Below are positions 45,118-57,151 of a stretch of DNA of 64,000 nt, piece after piece (position 1 is the first letter of the stretch; each line of letters opens with the position of its first letter). A model generated the notes under the pieces. It was not told the origin of the DNA, did no database searches, and worked only from the letters and a program-made list of their open reading frames with translations. The position numbers and the translations under genes are program-made. This stretch comes from Clonostachys chloroleuca (lineage: Eukaryota > Ascomycota > Sordariomycetes > Hypocreales > Bionectriaceae). Location: contig JBANAY010000003.1 in assembly GCA_037952775.1 (NCBI GenBank), positions 2,790,001 through 2,854,000 of the forward strand. Direction: 5' to 3'.

Positions 45118-47189
45118 ATGTCTCAAAAGGATCAGGAGCAGAAGCAAGATGCCTCCATCACTAATGAAGCGGTGCAAAAGCCACAGGCTGTTGAACAGGC
45201 CATTCTGGGCGCGACGAGCAAAGAATATGAAGATCAGCAGCATTATCTCCAGGGCGTCAGACTCTACCTGATCATGGTTTCGTAAGCGCTACCGACCCTT
45301 CTCCTCACTTCGAAGGAAGAAAAGCAAAAAGAATGAAAGGAAACGCAGCTAAGAACCATTTCAAGGCTTTGCTTAGGCTTGTTTCTCACCAATCTAGAAA
45401 TTCCTATCGTCACAACATCACTCATTGGCATCACTGACGATTTGGGGGATTTCAACAAGGCTAGTTGGGTTATTTCATCTTACTTGCTCGGCTACGTCGG
45501 TTCGTTCGTTCAAAACGAGTGCCAGGAATGACTCAGAAGCTAATATTGTCTTAGGTGTCTTGATTATTTTCTCGAAACTCAGTGACGTATTTGGTCGCAA
45601 GTCAATCCTAGTCCTTGTGGTTCTCATCTTCGTACTATTCTCTGCCGCCTGCGGAGCAGCCCAGACCATTGAACAACTGTCAGTAACCTTCTGACGTATG
45701 AAACACTCTGTTATTTTGAATAGGACTAAATGAAGTTATAGCATTGTTTTCCGAGCGTTTCAGGGAATTGGTGGCGCGGGCAACTACTCATTGAGCGCAG
45801 TAATCTTGGTCGAACTTGTACCATCCAACAAGTACGCCAAGTATACCACCATTGTATCTCTATTCTATTCTCTCTCATTGCTCCTAGGACCGATTTTCGG
45901 TGGAATCATCACTCAGAATGCAACATGGAGATGGATATTTCTGCTCAAGTAAGGATTCCCAGCCTTCCATGCATGGTGTCGCTATTCTATGCTCTGACCA
46001 CCTACTAACACGGCATTCTACCTCAGTGTGCCAGCTGGTGCCGTGGCTCTGGGAATCATCGTGTTTGCCATGCCAAACGGCTTCCCTTTTCATGGGATAC
46101 CCAAAGAAAGAAGACCTAATTCTATCAGCAAATTATCCTCAAAATGGCTACTGGCCCGTTTTGATCTCTTCGGGGCAGTCCTGCTCCTGGCTGCCACATT
46201 ATTATTGGTAGCAGCGCTCGAAGAAGCAGATGTACATTATCCATGGAAGTCGGCCTTCGTCATCACATTGTTAACCATCTCCGGGCTATCTTGGATAGGA
46301 TTTTTGCTTTGGGAACGGCGCATGACCCAAAACGCAAAGGTTTGCGAACCTGTATTTCCTTGGCGCTTTGTGGAAAGTCGGATTCTCCTTGGCATGATTC
46401 TGTGAGTTTCATTCATGATGTCGTCAAGAGCAAGGCTGACCAAACCCTTCTGCAGGAGTGCAATATTTCTCGGCGGGCCTTGGTTCTGTTCCATTTTTCA
46501 ACTTGCTCAAAGATTTCAAATTGTCAACTCTCTGAGTCCTCTTCAGGCAGGATTTCGACTAATCCCGTTTACTCTTGCTGCTCCGATTGGCTCTATCGTC
46601 TCCGCAGCCTTGGCTAAGGCCGCCAAGATCCCTCCACTCTACTGGGTCATCTTCGCTTCCGTTTTACAAGTGATAGGGTTTTCTCTATTATCGACTGTGT
46701 CAAATTCACATGATATCCCCGCAGCTCAATACGGCTATCAGGTTATCGCCGGGTTTGGCTGTGGCATAAATATTTCACTACTCCTCGTAATGGTCCCGTT
46801 TCGAGTCCAAGACCGTGATAAAGGCAAGTACATGATTCTCAATATGTCTACGAAACAGTTGATGGCTAATTCATATCCTTACAGCGGTTGCATTGGGCTC
46901 GATTGGACAGTTCCGTGTGATGGGCGGTGTCATTGGGCTGGCAATAGTCACTTCCGCATTCAATGGGCTTATCAGGAGCCGACTTGGAGATCTAATCTCC
47001 TCTTCCGAGCTTGACGCATTGTTGAAGTCTCCTGAATTAATGAGCTCGTTTCCAGCTGACATTCAGGAGACTATTCGATCGACCTTCGGAGATGGATATA
47101 CTCTTCAGATCAAAATACTGGCTGGTCTGGCCGCTGGCCAAATCCCTTCTGCTATGCTTATGTGGGAAAAAGAACACATAATGATCTAG
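45118..47189 (+). CDS. MFS transporter, DHA2 (14-TMS) drug-exporter type
   Basis: The likely start is MSQKDQEQKQDAS; an ATG six codons upstream is also in frame. Several short introns interrupt it, including one ending TTCAAG near 45364. After a hydrophilic N-terminus come LGLFLTNLEIPIVTTSLIGI, WVISSYLLGYVGVLIIFSKL with SDVFGRK (MFS motif A), IVFRAFQGIGGAGNYSLS, SLFYSLSLLLGPIFGGII (motif C-like antiporter signature), then RRPNSISKLSSKWLLARFD and a second half with more membrane helices. This order fits DHA2 exporters, often found in fungal toxin or metabolite clusters. It presumably exports a small molecule at the plasma membrane. The final exon ends IQETIRSTFGDGYTLQ and MWEKEHIMI. I did not find an inactivating change. 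Confidence 0.85.
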
Positions 47190-48932
47190 ATGACACCGAG
47201 ATAAGAATCACCATTTCTGTCTACTACGTCTACACTCCGCTTCCTTTGCTACACAGCATATCGGTTTTCTGGAGTTGGCAGAGGTACACTTTCAAAAACG
47301 GAATCTTCTAATTTAAAAAGGTCTTCGTTTACTGGAATGTTGTCTATCCATTACTATAAACTCATAATGGTTTCTCAGTCAATGGCTATCGGACTTAAGT
47401 GGACGTCAGCACCGGGATCCTCTCAGAACTCATTTGTTGACTTCTTTTCGTACCTATTGTTTAATATCTTGTGTTTACAGAGATCCAGAGAAAATTAATT
47501 AATACTTACTCGATGAAGTCTTATTGCAAAATACTATCGTGGCCTAAGTCCCAGACAACATTTGATAACAAAGCGGGACAATTCAAGGCTAAGCGGATTG
47601 GATGAATAAGAGGAATGCCTGGAACGGACTGGCCCCTGAGAGGCGCAGGTTTGGCTGGCGTGAACTACGCCACCAGCATCCAACCGAAGCCAAGCTTCCC
47701 AAATATACGGCAATCAACGAACAGTCTATGTAACTTGTCTTTCCGCTTTGCCCATTGTTACCAGCCTTGGTCAGGGCTAGAGATGATCCTCCACAACGCT
47801 GCATTTCACGATTTGCCACTGTTTCGACCGAGTACCGTCTGGTTGGGTACTTTTAGGCTGCCCCTTAGCCGTGCACTTTTTCTTATGTCTTATCCTAATA
47901 CATTTAACATTGTAGTTTTGGATACTGCGGGAATTGAGTTATCTTATTAGTTTAGAACGTCGCCCAATATGGATGTAGCCATGGAATTCATCATGTACCT
48001 ATGCATACACATAAGGTGAGGCACATTTGCGCTGCCTCTGTACGGCATTCACTGAGCAATCGAAGGCAGGGAATATCTTACGCCAACTACGAGCCTCTAT
48101 TGTAATAGCGACATAACTTGTAGACTGCGGACTCGAATCCGAAATTGGCATTGTCTCATTGCGACTATCTGACCGAAGTGGACGGCAGCAGAGGCTGGAG
48201 AATTACCCTAGACGTGAAGGGTATAGCCTTAGGTTTCATGACATTATTCGGTCATTGCACTGATATAGTGAATTGGACTGCATATGAATAAGTTGGGGCC
48301 TTTCCCTGGTCCGTAATTTTTTTTTCTAGCAAATAACGTGCCCATGGCGAGCAAGTGATAGCATTTAAGTTACTCTGTTTCCAAGGGCTGAAGTGGTTGA
48401 AAGCCAAAAGAGGGCGTACGCGTTGTAAGCATAAGCAGCCATGACTACCTATAATATGATCTCATTTAGTCAAATCTCGATCTTCAACCTAAGAATTATA
48501 AAGAAAAAATGATAAGTCTCGCAAATCCTTGACCAATGCCAGGGAAAGGTGAGAGGCCAAGCCCAGGTTGGACTTCCCGTCGCCGATCTGTTTTGGTCAA
48601 AGCGCGTTTTCGGTGGCCGCGACGCCAAAACAGATCGCCAAGAGTAAACAAACTGACGTCAAGGTTGATATCATTCGAAGATTGACCCTGTATACTATTG
48701 ACATCACTGACTTTTTCGCCCGGACGTAGAGTGAGTTTGGTATAAAGTATGGGCATTCCAAGGGCAGAAGCTGCCTCGAATCAATTGAAACGCGATTGAA
48801 ATCATCGTCGATCCTTAGCACTGCCGTTGCATCAATCCCATCAATCCCATTAAGCTAGTATCACTATCTACTCCTACACTTCGACCCAATTTAGCTGCAG
48901 CTGCAATCATAATACCCGCCTCCAGTCTCGAA
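47190..48932. other. spacer between MFS and DUF7726-like genes
   Basis: No gene is supported. Frames at 47589-47950 overlap on opposite strands without motifs. It contains a 12-bp inverted repeat at 48585-48636, listed separately. Confidence 0.5.
48585..48636. repeat. 12-bp inverted repeat upstream of DUF7726-like gene
   Basis: GATCTGTTTTGG at 48585-48596 and its exact complement CCAAAACAGATC at 48625-48636 flank a 28-bp GC-rich loop, about 300 bp before the start at 48933. It could be a paired regulator site or part of a small decayed repeat. Confidence 0.5.
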
Positions 48933-49520
48933 ATGTCGGCTACCTCTGCTCCTAACAAGCCCTCCAATCCCACTCAACAAGGTACAAAACGCAAGTCCAA
49001 TAGCACTACATCTGGCGAACAGCGACCAAACAAGACGGCGAAGCACACCGGGAGCAAGAAAGCAGATATCAATGCTCTCCTTGACACAGGTGATGTGACG
49101 ATACCTGGCGAGGATACAGGGAGCGTTCCAGTATATGACACGTGTGGAGAGATCCGGCGCAAGATCCGAGCTCTCCTTGCGAAGGGTGTTTCGCAGGCAG
49201 CCCTCAGCCGGGCTCTCTCCAAGATGCTTCCCGGGAGTCAAGGCCAAGTTTCTTCTCGGAATCTAGGCACCTTCATGAAGCAGAAACACCTGATGGACGG
49301 CAATACAAGCCCAGCATTCTATGCCGGGTATGTCTTCTTCGAAAAGCAGCGCATCAAGAATGGAAAGCCAAAGACCAAGACCCGCCAAGAGATGGAGGAA
49401 GCACATGGAAAGACGGGCGTGAATCTAGATTGGAGCTTCAAGGGTGGCTCCCTTACTCTTTTCCGGAATGAGCGAGCCCATGTGGATAAATATGGTCGAA
49501 TACAAATCACGAAGCATTAG
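48933..49520 (+). CDS. small DUF7726-like protein
   Basis: A single exon of 195 residues. A low-complexity Ser/Thr/Lys N-terminus (GTKRKSNSTTSGEQRPNKTA) with a possible nuclear-localisation signal is followed by a globular part: DTCGEIRRKIRALLAKGVSQ, ALSRALSKM, SSRNLGTFMKQKHLMDG, AFYAGYVFFEKQRIKNGKPK. This pattern (CxEIRRKI...ALL, FMKQ, Y...FFEKxR) matches what I recall of fungal domain DUF7726, of unknown function and perhaps nucleic-acid-binding. The C-terminus ends right where the PKS relic begins, so the last 20-30 residues could have been altered by the join. Confidence 0.65.
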   Translation: MSATSAPNKPSNPTQQGTKRKSNSTTSGEQRPNKTAKHTGSKKADINALLDTGDVTIPGEDTGSVPVYDTCGEIRRKIRALLAKGVSQAALSRALSKMLPGSQGQVSSRNLGTFMKQKHLMDGNTSPAFYAGYVFFEKQRIKNGKPKTKTRQEMEEAHGKTGVNLDWSFKGGSLTLFRNERAHVDKYGRIQITKH

Positions 49521-49544
49521 GAGGGCTATTAGAACCAACGGAGA

Positions 49545-52500
49545 TTGTGACTACATTCCGCCCACACCGGCTTACAGACTACTGATTCGCAATGGTGGGA
49601 GTTTGTTATTGCCTCCTACAACGGCCATGTCTGGATGAAGCACTGCAGTGATCAGGTCACTGCTAAGTTGGGCGAAGCTGAAGCAGTCCGACGTTTCCCA
49701 GCTCTTCCACGACCAGTCAAGAACCGTAGCCTTTACCAATCCATGGATGAGAGCGGTCTTCGGTTTGGGCCTACATTCCAGCGACTGACCAATGTTAGGA
49801 CTAGAACTTTGGAGGGCGTGGCAACAGCCGATGTTGTTGACCTTGAGATGGCTGAAGCTAAGTATTATGCTATGCATCCCACGATCATTGACGCTTGTCT
49901 TCAAGTAGCCCCAATTGCAGCCTTCAAGGGACGAGTCCTGGCCAAACACTACCGGAGGGTTCCCACAAAGATCGAGAGCTTGACCCTGCGCCCAATCTCT
50001 CCTTCTGTCCGTGCTACCGTATCCGCATCCGCCACACTCATCAAGGGCAGCGGCGAGGTAGTGAGTCAAACGCAACAGGTTGTAGTCGGAGACCAAGTGG
50101 CGTTGAATATCCACGGCATGAACATATCTCCGCTTGAGGAGGCCGAAGTCATTTCCCACGACAGTCTCCAAAACACAGCCCGGTTTGTCTGGAAGCCTCA
50201 CCTCGATTTCCTAGACACTTCGAAGCTCATCAAGCCCGTCATCAACTGGAACCTGCACTATCCGGTCATGCAAGAGCTTGCGCACCTGGGAATGATGTGG
50301 ACCCACCAGAATGTTCACTATATGCAGACCGAGATTGCCCATCTAATCAAGTTTATAGCTTGGTTGAAAGATCAGATTGAAGTAATCCGAGCTGAGGCCG
50401 GGCCAGCGTCTAATTATTTCGACAAGGGCCAAGAAGCAATCATGCAGCGGATTGATGAACTGGTGGAGGAATTCAAGACTACAGATGTCGCCGTCATTGC
50501 CAGAGGAATCAAGCAGCTTGCAGTTAACGTGGAGGCGATCCTCAAGGGCGAGAAAGACTCGCTCGAGATTTTGTTAGAAGACGACCTTCTCAACCAGATC
50601 TACGCCCCAGCTGATGCCAGCGACCGATCACTGTTCATCCAAGGTCTCGCCCACACCAACCCCAACCTACGTATTCTGGAAATTGGTGCAGGTACAGGCG
50701 CTTCCACAGCCAGCATGCTCAGCTACTTGGTCCTCCCGGGATCCAACGCACAGCCCATGTATTCCAAATACACGTATACTGACATTTCGTCTGGTTTCTT
50801 CGTTGCCGCCAAACAACGATTCAAAAACTACTGCGCCATGGAGTATAAGACGCTAGACATCAGCAAAGACCCTCTCGAGCAAGGCTTCAAAAGCGAGCAG
50901 TACGATTTGATCATCGCCACTAATGTCATCCACGCAACCAATACGATCGGTGAATCTTTGGCCAATGTTCGCAAACTGCTAGCACCCAACAGTAGATTCC
51001 TGCTCCACGAACTCCATACGGGCTCCAAGTGGCCCAACTTTATCTTCGGCATCGTCTCTGGTTGGTGGCTCGGTGAAGCTGACGGGCGTCCTGACCAGCC
51101 ATATGTTACCCCTGAGCGTTGGAACACAGAGTTGAAGAACACTGGGTTCACCGGCGTAGATCAGGTTGCTCTAGGTGGTGACTATCCGTATCAGGTCAAC
51201 GCCATTATGATTGCACGACCTGCTGTCGGGTCTGCGGTACCCAAAAAGTCAGTTACCTTGCTTTCTGAGGAGGTTGCAACCCACAGAGGTGCCTTGACTC
51301 GCCAGCTCGAAGCCAGAGGGTATGCGGTTGACCATTGCCGACTGGGTGACGACCTACCTCCTTCGCAAGACATCATATCGTTCCTCGACTGCGATCGTCC
51401 CTTCTTTAAGGACATCGACGAGAATACCCTTACACAGCTCCAGAAGCTCATGGCAAGCATTGGCAATTCAAAGCTCTTCTGGATCACTCACGGCTGCCAA
51501 GTGAAATGCACCAACCCTGACTTTGCGCAAGTGATCGGCATGGCCAGAGCTGCTCGGGTTGAGACATTGTCAGACTTTGCCACATGCGAAGTTGATGATA
51601 TTGCAACATCGCTCCATATTGTTGTGGATGTCTTCGTCGAGTACCAGAAGAACTAGGGCGACGAGACTCTTCGCCAAGATTACGAATTCGCCATCATGGA
51701 CGGCACCGTCATTGTCCCGAGAGCCTATCCTGTTGTTACGAAGGACGAGATGACCACTGGCGCTACAGTTCAAGACCAAATGGTGCTGGAGTCCATAAAG
51801 CCTGGTCGCCTGACTTCCTTACAATGGAGCCCACGAGAACGAAGCCAGTTGAGTGCTAGAGACGTTGAGGTTGAAGTGTACGCAGCAGGTCTCAACTTTT
51901 CTTACTGTGGAGGACGCTTCGATTCAATAAATACTGCTCAAACTTCAATTTAGGATGTTCTTGGGGCATTGAATGTCGTTCCCTACCCTGATGCTGGCTT
52001 AGGAGCTGAAGGAGCAGGTGTTGTACGTAGAGTCGGACCAGAGGTCAAGGATCTCAAGGTTGGAGACCGCGTTATGTTTTTGATGGCGGGAGCATTCACC
52101 ACTCATGCCGTTGTGCCCGACGAGTTCTGTATGCGCATTCCTGACAATCTTTCCTATGACGATGCCGCGACGATGCCTGCGGTGTATGTCACGACCATTG
52201 AGGCGTTGATAAACGTTGGAAGTCTCTCGAAAGGACAGGTGAGTTTTCTAGCAATGAAGATCCCAAGATAAGTTTTAACGTCAATTCTATCCAGTCCATC
52301 TTGATTCATAGCGCTTGTGGCGGTGTTGGAATCGCTGCGATCAACCTCGCCCAGATGGTAGGGGCAGAAATCTACGCGACTGTTTCCAACGAAGACAAAA
52401 TCAAGTTGTTGACTGATACCTACGGCATTCCCCGAAACCGAATCTTCAACTCTCGAGATACCAGTCTCTATGAGGGTGTGATGCGCGAAACCAACGGTGT

Positions 52501-54153
52501 TGGTGTTGATCTGGCACTCAACTCCTTGGCTGGCGAGTTGCTCCACACCACATGGCGTTGCGTCGCAGAGTTCGGCAAGATGATTGAGATTGGCAAGCGC
52601 GATCTTCTTGAGGCTGGCCAGCTTGATATGGCCGGTTTCCTGGCTGGACGAAGTTATCACGGTGTGTTTGTTGATATGTTGATCACCAGGCCACTCATTG
52701 CAAGCGGTAAGTCACAACTTTGTGCGTCCAACAAAAGACAAAACTAACAAGAGGAATTAATCACAGCATTCTCAAATCGCTTGTTGTATACTTTGACCAA
52801 GGTCACATTGGGCCAGTTAAGCCAACCACGGTGTATGATGCAGGCTCGGTTCAAGAAGCCTTCCGATTCATGCAGCAAGGCCTGCACATCGGCAAACTTG
52901 TGATTTCTCTTCGTGGCCCTGATGAATCACTCAAGGTTAATACCGAGCTAGCCACTTCCATCGGGAAACTGAAGCTTGACGAATCAGCCTCCTACTTGTT
53001 GGCTGGTGGTCTTGGTGGCTTGGGACGTTCAGTTGCTCGATACCTCGTTGAACACGGCGCTCGCCATATTGTGTTCCTTTCGAGCAATGCCGGGAGCGGA
53101 CCTGATGACAAAGAGTTTGTCGTTGAGCTTGAAAGTCTGGGGTGCAAAGTTCAACTGGTAAAGGGGAGCGTCAACAACAAACAAGACGTTGTTCGAGCCG
53201 TTTCGGTATCACAGAACCTTAAAGGCATCTTACAAGCCTCGATGGTTTTGCGCGATGAAAACTTTGCCCAGATGAAGATTGGAGATTGGAGAACAACAAT
53301 TCAGCCCAAGGTCGAAGGCACGTGGAGCTTGCACCATGCCACGCTTGAAGCCAAGATTGACCTCGGCTTCTTCATCTGCTTTTCATCCATGTCAAGGACC
53401 ACCGGCCTGGCAGGTCAATCCAACTACGCATGCGCCAACACCTTCCTCGACGCGTTTGCTCAGTATAGACAGAGCCTCGGACTTCCTGCCACCTCCATCG
53501 ACTTGGGGGCGGTGCGCGACGCTGGATATGTGGCAAGAGATGAGGCGCTGTTGAAGAGAATGAAAGTCACGGGCTCAAAGGGTGTTACTGAGCTGGAAGT
53601 TCTGGAAGCTGTCTCCATGGGTATTCTTTCAAAATCAGTCGTGAAAGCTGATCCTACCAAGAATACTGAGGTGGCCGAGTTTGTCGATCAGAGTAATCTT
53701 GTTCTTGGTCTTCTCTTCGAAATACCCCTGAGCAGCCCGGAAAGTCGCGCTCTCTAGAAGAATGACAGACGCATGGCCGTGTATCACAACTCGTCCACTG
53801 ATGCCTCGGATGGATCCGGCTCTGGTGGCGACGTGCTGAAGGCTTTCCTGTCCAATGCGAAGAAGGATGCGTCAGTGCTGAAGGCGAATGAGTCCGTGCA
53901 GCTTCTCGCCGTCGAGATTGGCCGAAAACTGTTTAGCTTCTTACTCAAGTCTGAAGATGAGCTTGATACGTCTGTTTCCCTTTCATCTCTCGGGCTTGAC
54001 TCTCTGGTTGGAGTAGAGATGCGAAGCTGGTGGAGACAAACTTTTGGGTTTGATATCACTGTCCTAGAGATGTTGGGCATGGGTACACTGGAGGGGCTGG
54101 GCAAGCACGCTTCTCAAGGGATGTTAAAGCTTATAGATAGTGAATCAGGATAA
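49545..54153 (+). pseudogene. 5'-truncated highly reducing polyketide synthase relic
   Basis: Homology starts inside the dehydratase (WWEFVIASYNGHVW, then LRFGPTFQRL and the Asp of HPTIIDACLQ). It continues through a C-methyltransferase (LEIGAGTGASTASML), an enoyl reductase ([25 protein letters not shown]), a ketoreductase (GGLGGLGRSVARYL, active-site NYACANTFLDAF) and an acyl carrier site (SLGLDSLVGVEM). The KS and AT domains that should precede are absent, since the DUF7726-like gene lies there instead. Reading is interrupted by in-frame TAGs at 51654, about 51951 and 53755. The frame also changes across the intron at about 52707-52767. At 53755 the stop stands where the KR-ACP linker of relatives usually has Trp. 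Unless it is a misassembly, the gene cannot make a working synthase. Confidence 0.85.
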
Positions 54154-54427
54154 ACGTGAGCAAGAACAAGGTTTAGAAAAACAACACATCTCATTTTAGT
54201 TATTAGAATTGTAGATGATTCCTCTCTCAGGATATGTGGCGTTCTTGTAAGCAACTATTGTATTCTTTACTATATTATTTACGGCAGCCAAGTGGCTGAA
54301 AATTTAGATTAAGGCTAGCCCACTGTTCATCACGATTGTGTATCTCAAATTGTCTCAGCTCTTCGGCCTCTTATAACGTAGCAAGCTGAAGTCTTCCCAA
54401 AACACGTTCCACTCTTCCGGTCGTATA

Positions 54428-55671
54428 TCACGCTCTACCAATTAGCAGAGGCTGGGAACCTTATTAGTCAAACATGTCATTTCCAAGATGCAGCGAGGCA
54501 GCTGCCGAACAAGAGGCGTCAACTCACCCATCGTGGCATAAGCATTGTTCACTGACACGGCTTGCATCTGCGCATTCAACGCCATCTGGTTTGCCAAGGT
54601 CATCATCTGCGTATTGCGCGCCGCGTTCAAGCTCGTGTTAATGCTGTTCTGTGCGCTTTGATTCATCATGATGTTAAGCATGTCGGATGTACTCAGGCCC
54701 TCCATGTTGAGTCCACGGGCCTCCATCTTGTCTCGAAGATCCTTCTTCTGGACTTCGCTCAGGTCACCAGTGGCAATGGCATCAGCACGGCGCTGGGCCA
54801 AGACCTCTGCTCTCTTCTCATGATAGAGTTTGATTTTATCATTAATGTTCTTAAGGCTAGCTGCGTCCGGTACCGTTGGTAGAGAAGCCTTCGGAATGGG
54901 ATACTTGAACCGTTCGTCGGAAAACGAGTCCACAATGTAGAGGCTCTCGTCGAGAATGACCTTGTTCAATGCTTTAAGGTAGGTATCCTAAAGAAATGGT
55001 ACAAGCCACGGCATCAGCAATCATCTTTGAATCCGCAAGAGTCATTCCTCGGATGGCTGTGTCGTCACCAACCATTTGCATATCAAGTCATGCGTGTGGA
55101 GCCAAGGCGGTCTTTGACGGTAGATGCGACGAGAAAACTTACTGGGATGACCATCAAATTCACCATGATCGATAATGCAAAGCCACCCCTTGTCAAATAA
55201 GGCATATTTCCCTTCGGCCCTAGGTCCGGGATGCGTCGAGTAGACATGTCGTGCTCCATGCTAAAGATCTTGTAGTTCAGGGCCAAAATCTTATCACGTG
55301 TATGCTCGTCGAGGTACTCGGCTTGGGTGGGAGTGAACTCTTCTTCAAAGTCGAGTAGACTATCCCATTGCCGCATCATTTCTGGGTTCAGGTCGGCTTT
55401 TGCGCCGCGCTTTTCCATGGCATTGTTCGGCACGAGAGAAGAGGACACCAAGAGGTCGGTCAATGCTGTACAAAGTTAGTTGTAAGGAATGCTACCTGAA
55501 GACAACCTTTGACAGGTCGGTTCACTCGAGATGCGTACCAATAATTAGTCTGCTAAACCTGAAAGAATCAACCACGAGGTCGGGATCCCCCTGCGGCGGG
55601 TCGGGGACAAATTTGCCCCAATATCCGAATGCCTTTGCCTCCTCATCGTTTCCGGAAGTGTAGCTGCTCAT
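54428..55671 (-). CDS. uncharacterised fungal protein, Met/Asn/Gln-rich C-terminus
   Basis: The gene starts MSSYTSGNDEEAKAFGYWGK. It continues across an intron near 55540-55465 into LTDLLVSSSLVPNNAMEKRG and LLDFEEEFTPTQAEYLDEHT, then a segment ending MPYLTRGGFALSIMVNL. After one or two introns comes TYLKALNKVILDESLYIVD, then a long helical stretch with KNINDKIKLYHEKRAEVLAQ and VQKKDLRDKMEARGLNMEGL. The end is Met/Asn/Gln-rich (LNIMMNQSAQNSINTSLNAA), with a last small exon finishing at 54428 (SQPLLIGRA). I do not recognise the family. The helical, Lys/Glu-rich centre suggests a coiled coil. The splice between 55137 and about 54985 is uncertain. Confidence 0.6.
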
Positions 55672-57151
55672 GTTACCGGTTTGCAGTAGTTGAGACGGCT
55701 TTTGATGTATTTGTAAGGCAGAATGTTCAGCTGCCGAAAGGAATTCTAAGGCAAATTCAGCACCAAACACCTCGGTCCTCCTAGTTTATATGCCCTTTTA
55801 CAGGACTCTATCTTGAATACACATCAGCTGATCCTCTCCCTCCACTCTTCTAACTGAAATCGATATGTATAAGACGAGTAGTAGAAGGCGTGCCGCTAAT
55901 GCAAATAGTAGCTCTTTCACCTAGCTGGCCATGCCAAAAGATGAGCTACATCGGCACAACGTGCCGCGATACGCCTGACATTCATAGATAAAGACAACGG
56001 CTTGCTCGCCTAGCTGCATTCATCAGATGTCTTGTCTTACCTAGCTATCGCAACTATGGGCCTTCACCAACAGCAAATCGGCCATATTTCAATCTATTCG
56101 GTACAACAGATAGCGCAGTTGACAATAGCCATTCGTTGTATTTAAGTAACTGTATTCCGGGTATGCTATCACAATCATATATAGTTAGATCTGTGCAATT
56201 ACCCCAACAATTGCGGATTTGCGGAGGGCTCGTACGGCTAACTTTGCCGGTCTATCTCAGCCTCAGGAGACTAGTGAGCCGAGTAACCGGGCGAGAGCAC
56301 AAATGCGCAGGCCAGCTGCGGGTAAATGCTATGAATAGCACGCGTGGAGGTGTGCCAGTTGATCTGTATTCTCTTGTAGGTCTAGAACGCGCGAGCAAGG
56401 CAGATTCAGCCACAGGTCGGCGGAGGATTAGCTACATCTTTGACCTATCCGTAGACAGGCTGGGGAAACCCCCTCTCATATCAGAAGTGTGCGGATTGTG
56501 TTCGTGGAGTCAATGTGTGTCAGTGCAATGTGTGGCAGCTACGTTTCTCTAAGACGTTTTTACCGAAGGATTCTTGCTTTCTAGCAATTGGGTTCCAATC
56601 CCGGCTCATAGGGTATCGTGACGACTGGAAGTTTTCTCCAGGCAATGGCTGTGTTCAATGTATAATCATTTAGATACCCCCTGTTAGCTACATGTTGGTT
56701 GATAGGAAATTGACTCGAATCATCTGATTGAGCCTATCCGTTTTGAAGGCTATATTACTTCCCGCTCTTAAAAGAGCTTCGGTTGATATCATATCAACAT
56801 TACAATCTCCTTTGGCCTTTCGTTTCATATGCGAGCCCTTCTTTGGCGCTGTGAACCACTACTGCCATTTTGGATATGACTACTTTTATACCTATGGCTG
56901 CTACTAATACTATAGAAATACAAGACGGGGCTTAGGCTTTTGGCTATAAAAATGACAACATCGTGGGGGTAGTATTTTGCACTAGGCTATGAGTAATACC
57001 TAGGCTACATATTAGAGTTCACAAAGATAAAATGTCCAGGCCGGGATTTAAAAGTCCTTAAAATTTAACCGCAGCAATCTCGCGTCTAGGATCAGCGTTC
57101 ATCAACCCATCTCGATATTTTAGCTCCAATTTCAATTTCATTAACCATGGC
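55672..57151. other. spacer, no gene supported
   Basis: A 138-codon plus-strand frame at 56136-56552 lacks any domain or composition signal. The short string GGGTTCCAATCCCGGC near 56590 resembles a tRNA T-arm, but no acceptor or anticodon stem can be paired around it. I see nothing else. Confidence 0.5.

Noticed and set aside
56136..56552. 138-codon plus-strand frame
   Set aside because: Codon use and composition look random; no domain or splice context.
56585..56610. tRNA-like T-arm sequence GGGTTCCAATCCCGGC
   Set aside because: I could not pair an acceptor stem, D arm or anticodon arm around it on either strand.
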